The position numbers and the translations under genes were made by a program. Below are positions 6,390 through 6,433 of a stretch of DNA of 6,433 nucleotides, one piece after another. The stretch lies in the NCBI GenBank assembly GCA_003354225.1, contig PIVH01000293.1, forward strand, positions 1 to 6,433, written 5' to 3'. Position 1 is the first letter of the stretch; each line of letters begins with the position of its first letter. Below the pieces are notes generated by a model. The model saw only the letters and a program-made list of their open reading frames with translations, was not told where the DNA came from and did not search any database. Source of the stretch: Globobulimina sp. (taxonomy: Eukaryota; Foraminifera; Rotaliida).

Positions 6390-6409
6390 TCCAGAAAAGC
6401 GTTTCTGGA
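6390..6409. repeat. Small perfect hairpin (8-base stem, AGCG loop)
   Basis: TCCAGAAA at 6390-6397 and TTTCTGGA at 6402-6409 are perfect reverse complements around the loop AGCG. It lies 42 bases after the transposase fragment's stop. It could be a structured 3' end of the element or chance; the surrounding sequence runs off the window. Confidence 0.5.
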
Positions 6410-6433
6410 AACACCACATAATACTACATAATT

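Noticed and set aside
1-6433. Bacterial or phage defence system, operon or CRISPR array
   Set aside because: The genes are eukaryote-specific families, no Shine-Dalgarno spacing or operon order is present, and no regularly spaced repeats were seen.

Overview
The window is nuclear DNA from a eukaryote, most likely a protist with a compact genome. The main genes encode eukaryote-specific proteins: a phosphatase 2A activator, a TM9SF/EMP70 Golgi-type membrane protein and a TMEM144-type transporter. All three are single open frames with no visible introns. Start contexts are Kozak-like (ATG followed by GC, so Met-Ala), and the gaps between genes are short and AT-rich. TAA and TGA both end convincing frames, which rules out codes that reassign either as a sense codon. 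I cannot name the lineage from this sequence.

Layout: 3-221 (+) is the 3' end of a frame that enters from the left edge and resembles the end of a BTB/POZ domain. 222-477 is a convergent intergenic gap with a 22-base direct repeat, a 9-base inverted repeat and a short AT tract. 478-1767 (-) is PTPA, the PP2A activator. Only 36 bases separate its start codon from that of 1804-3747 (+), a TM9SF3-type protein, so the two form a very tight head-to-head pair. 3748-4331 is a gene-free convergent gap holding a diverged direct repeat on either side of a 57-base imperfect inverted repeat, which looks like a small non-autonomous element or a stem-forming 3' region. 4332-5489 (-) is a ten-helix TMEM144-like transporter. 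5490-5772 has no recognisable gene. 5773-6348 (+) is the catalytic part of a PIF/Harbinger-like (DDE_Tnp_4) transposase that lacks its N-terminus, an ATG start and the first catalytic Asp; I read it as a decayed fragment. 6349-6433 holds only a small hairpin.

The three complete genes are housekeeping-type and do not form an obvious pathway. The TM9SF and TMEM144 products are endomembrane or transport proteins, and PTPA is a cytosolic/nuclear PP2A chaperone. I found no CRISPR array, tRNA, rRNA or prokaryotic operon. The most notable points are the 36-base divergent spacer, the repeat cluster between TM9SF and TMEM144, the decayed transposase, and a shift in synonymous codon composition along the TM9SF gene.
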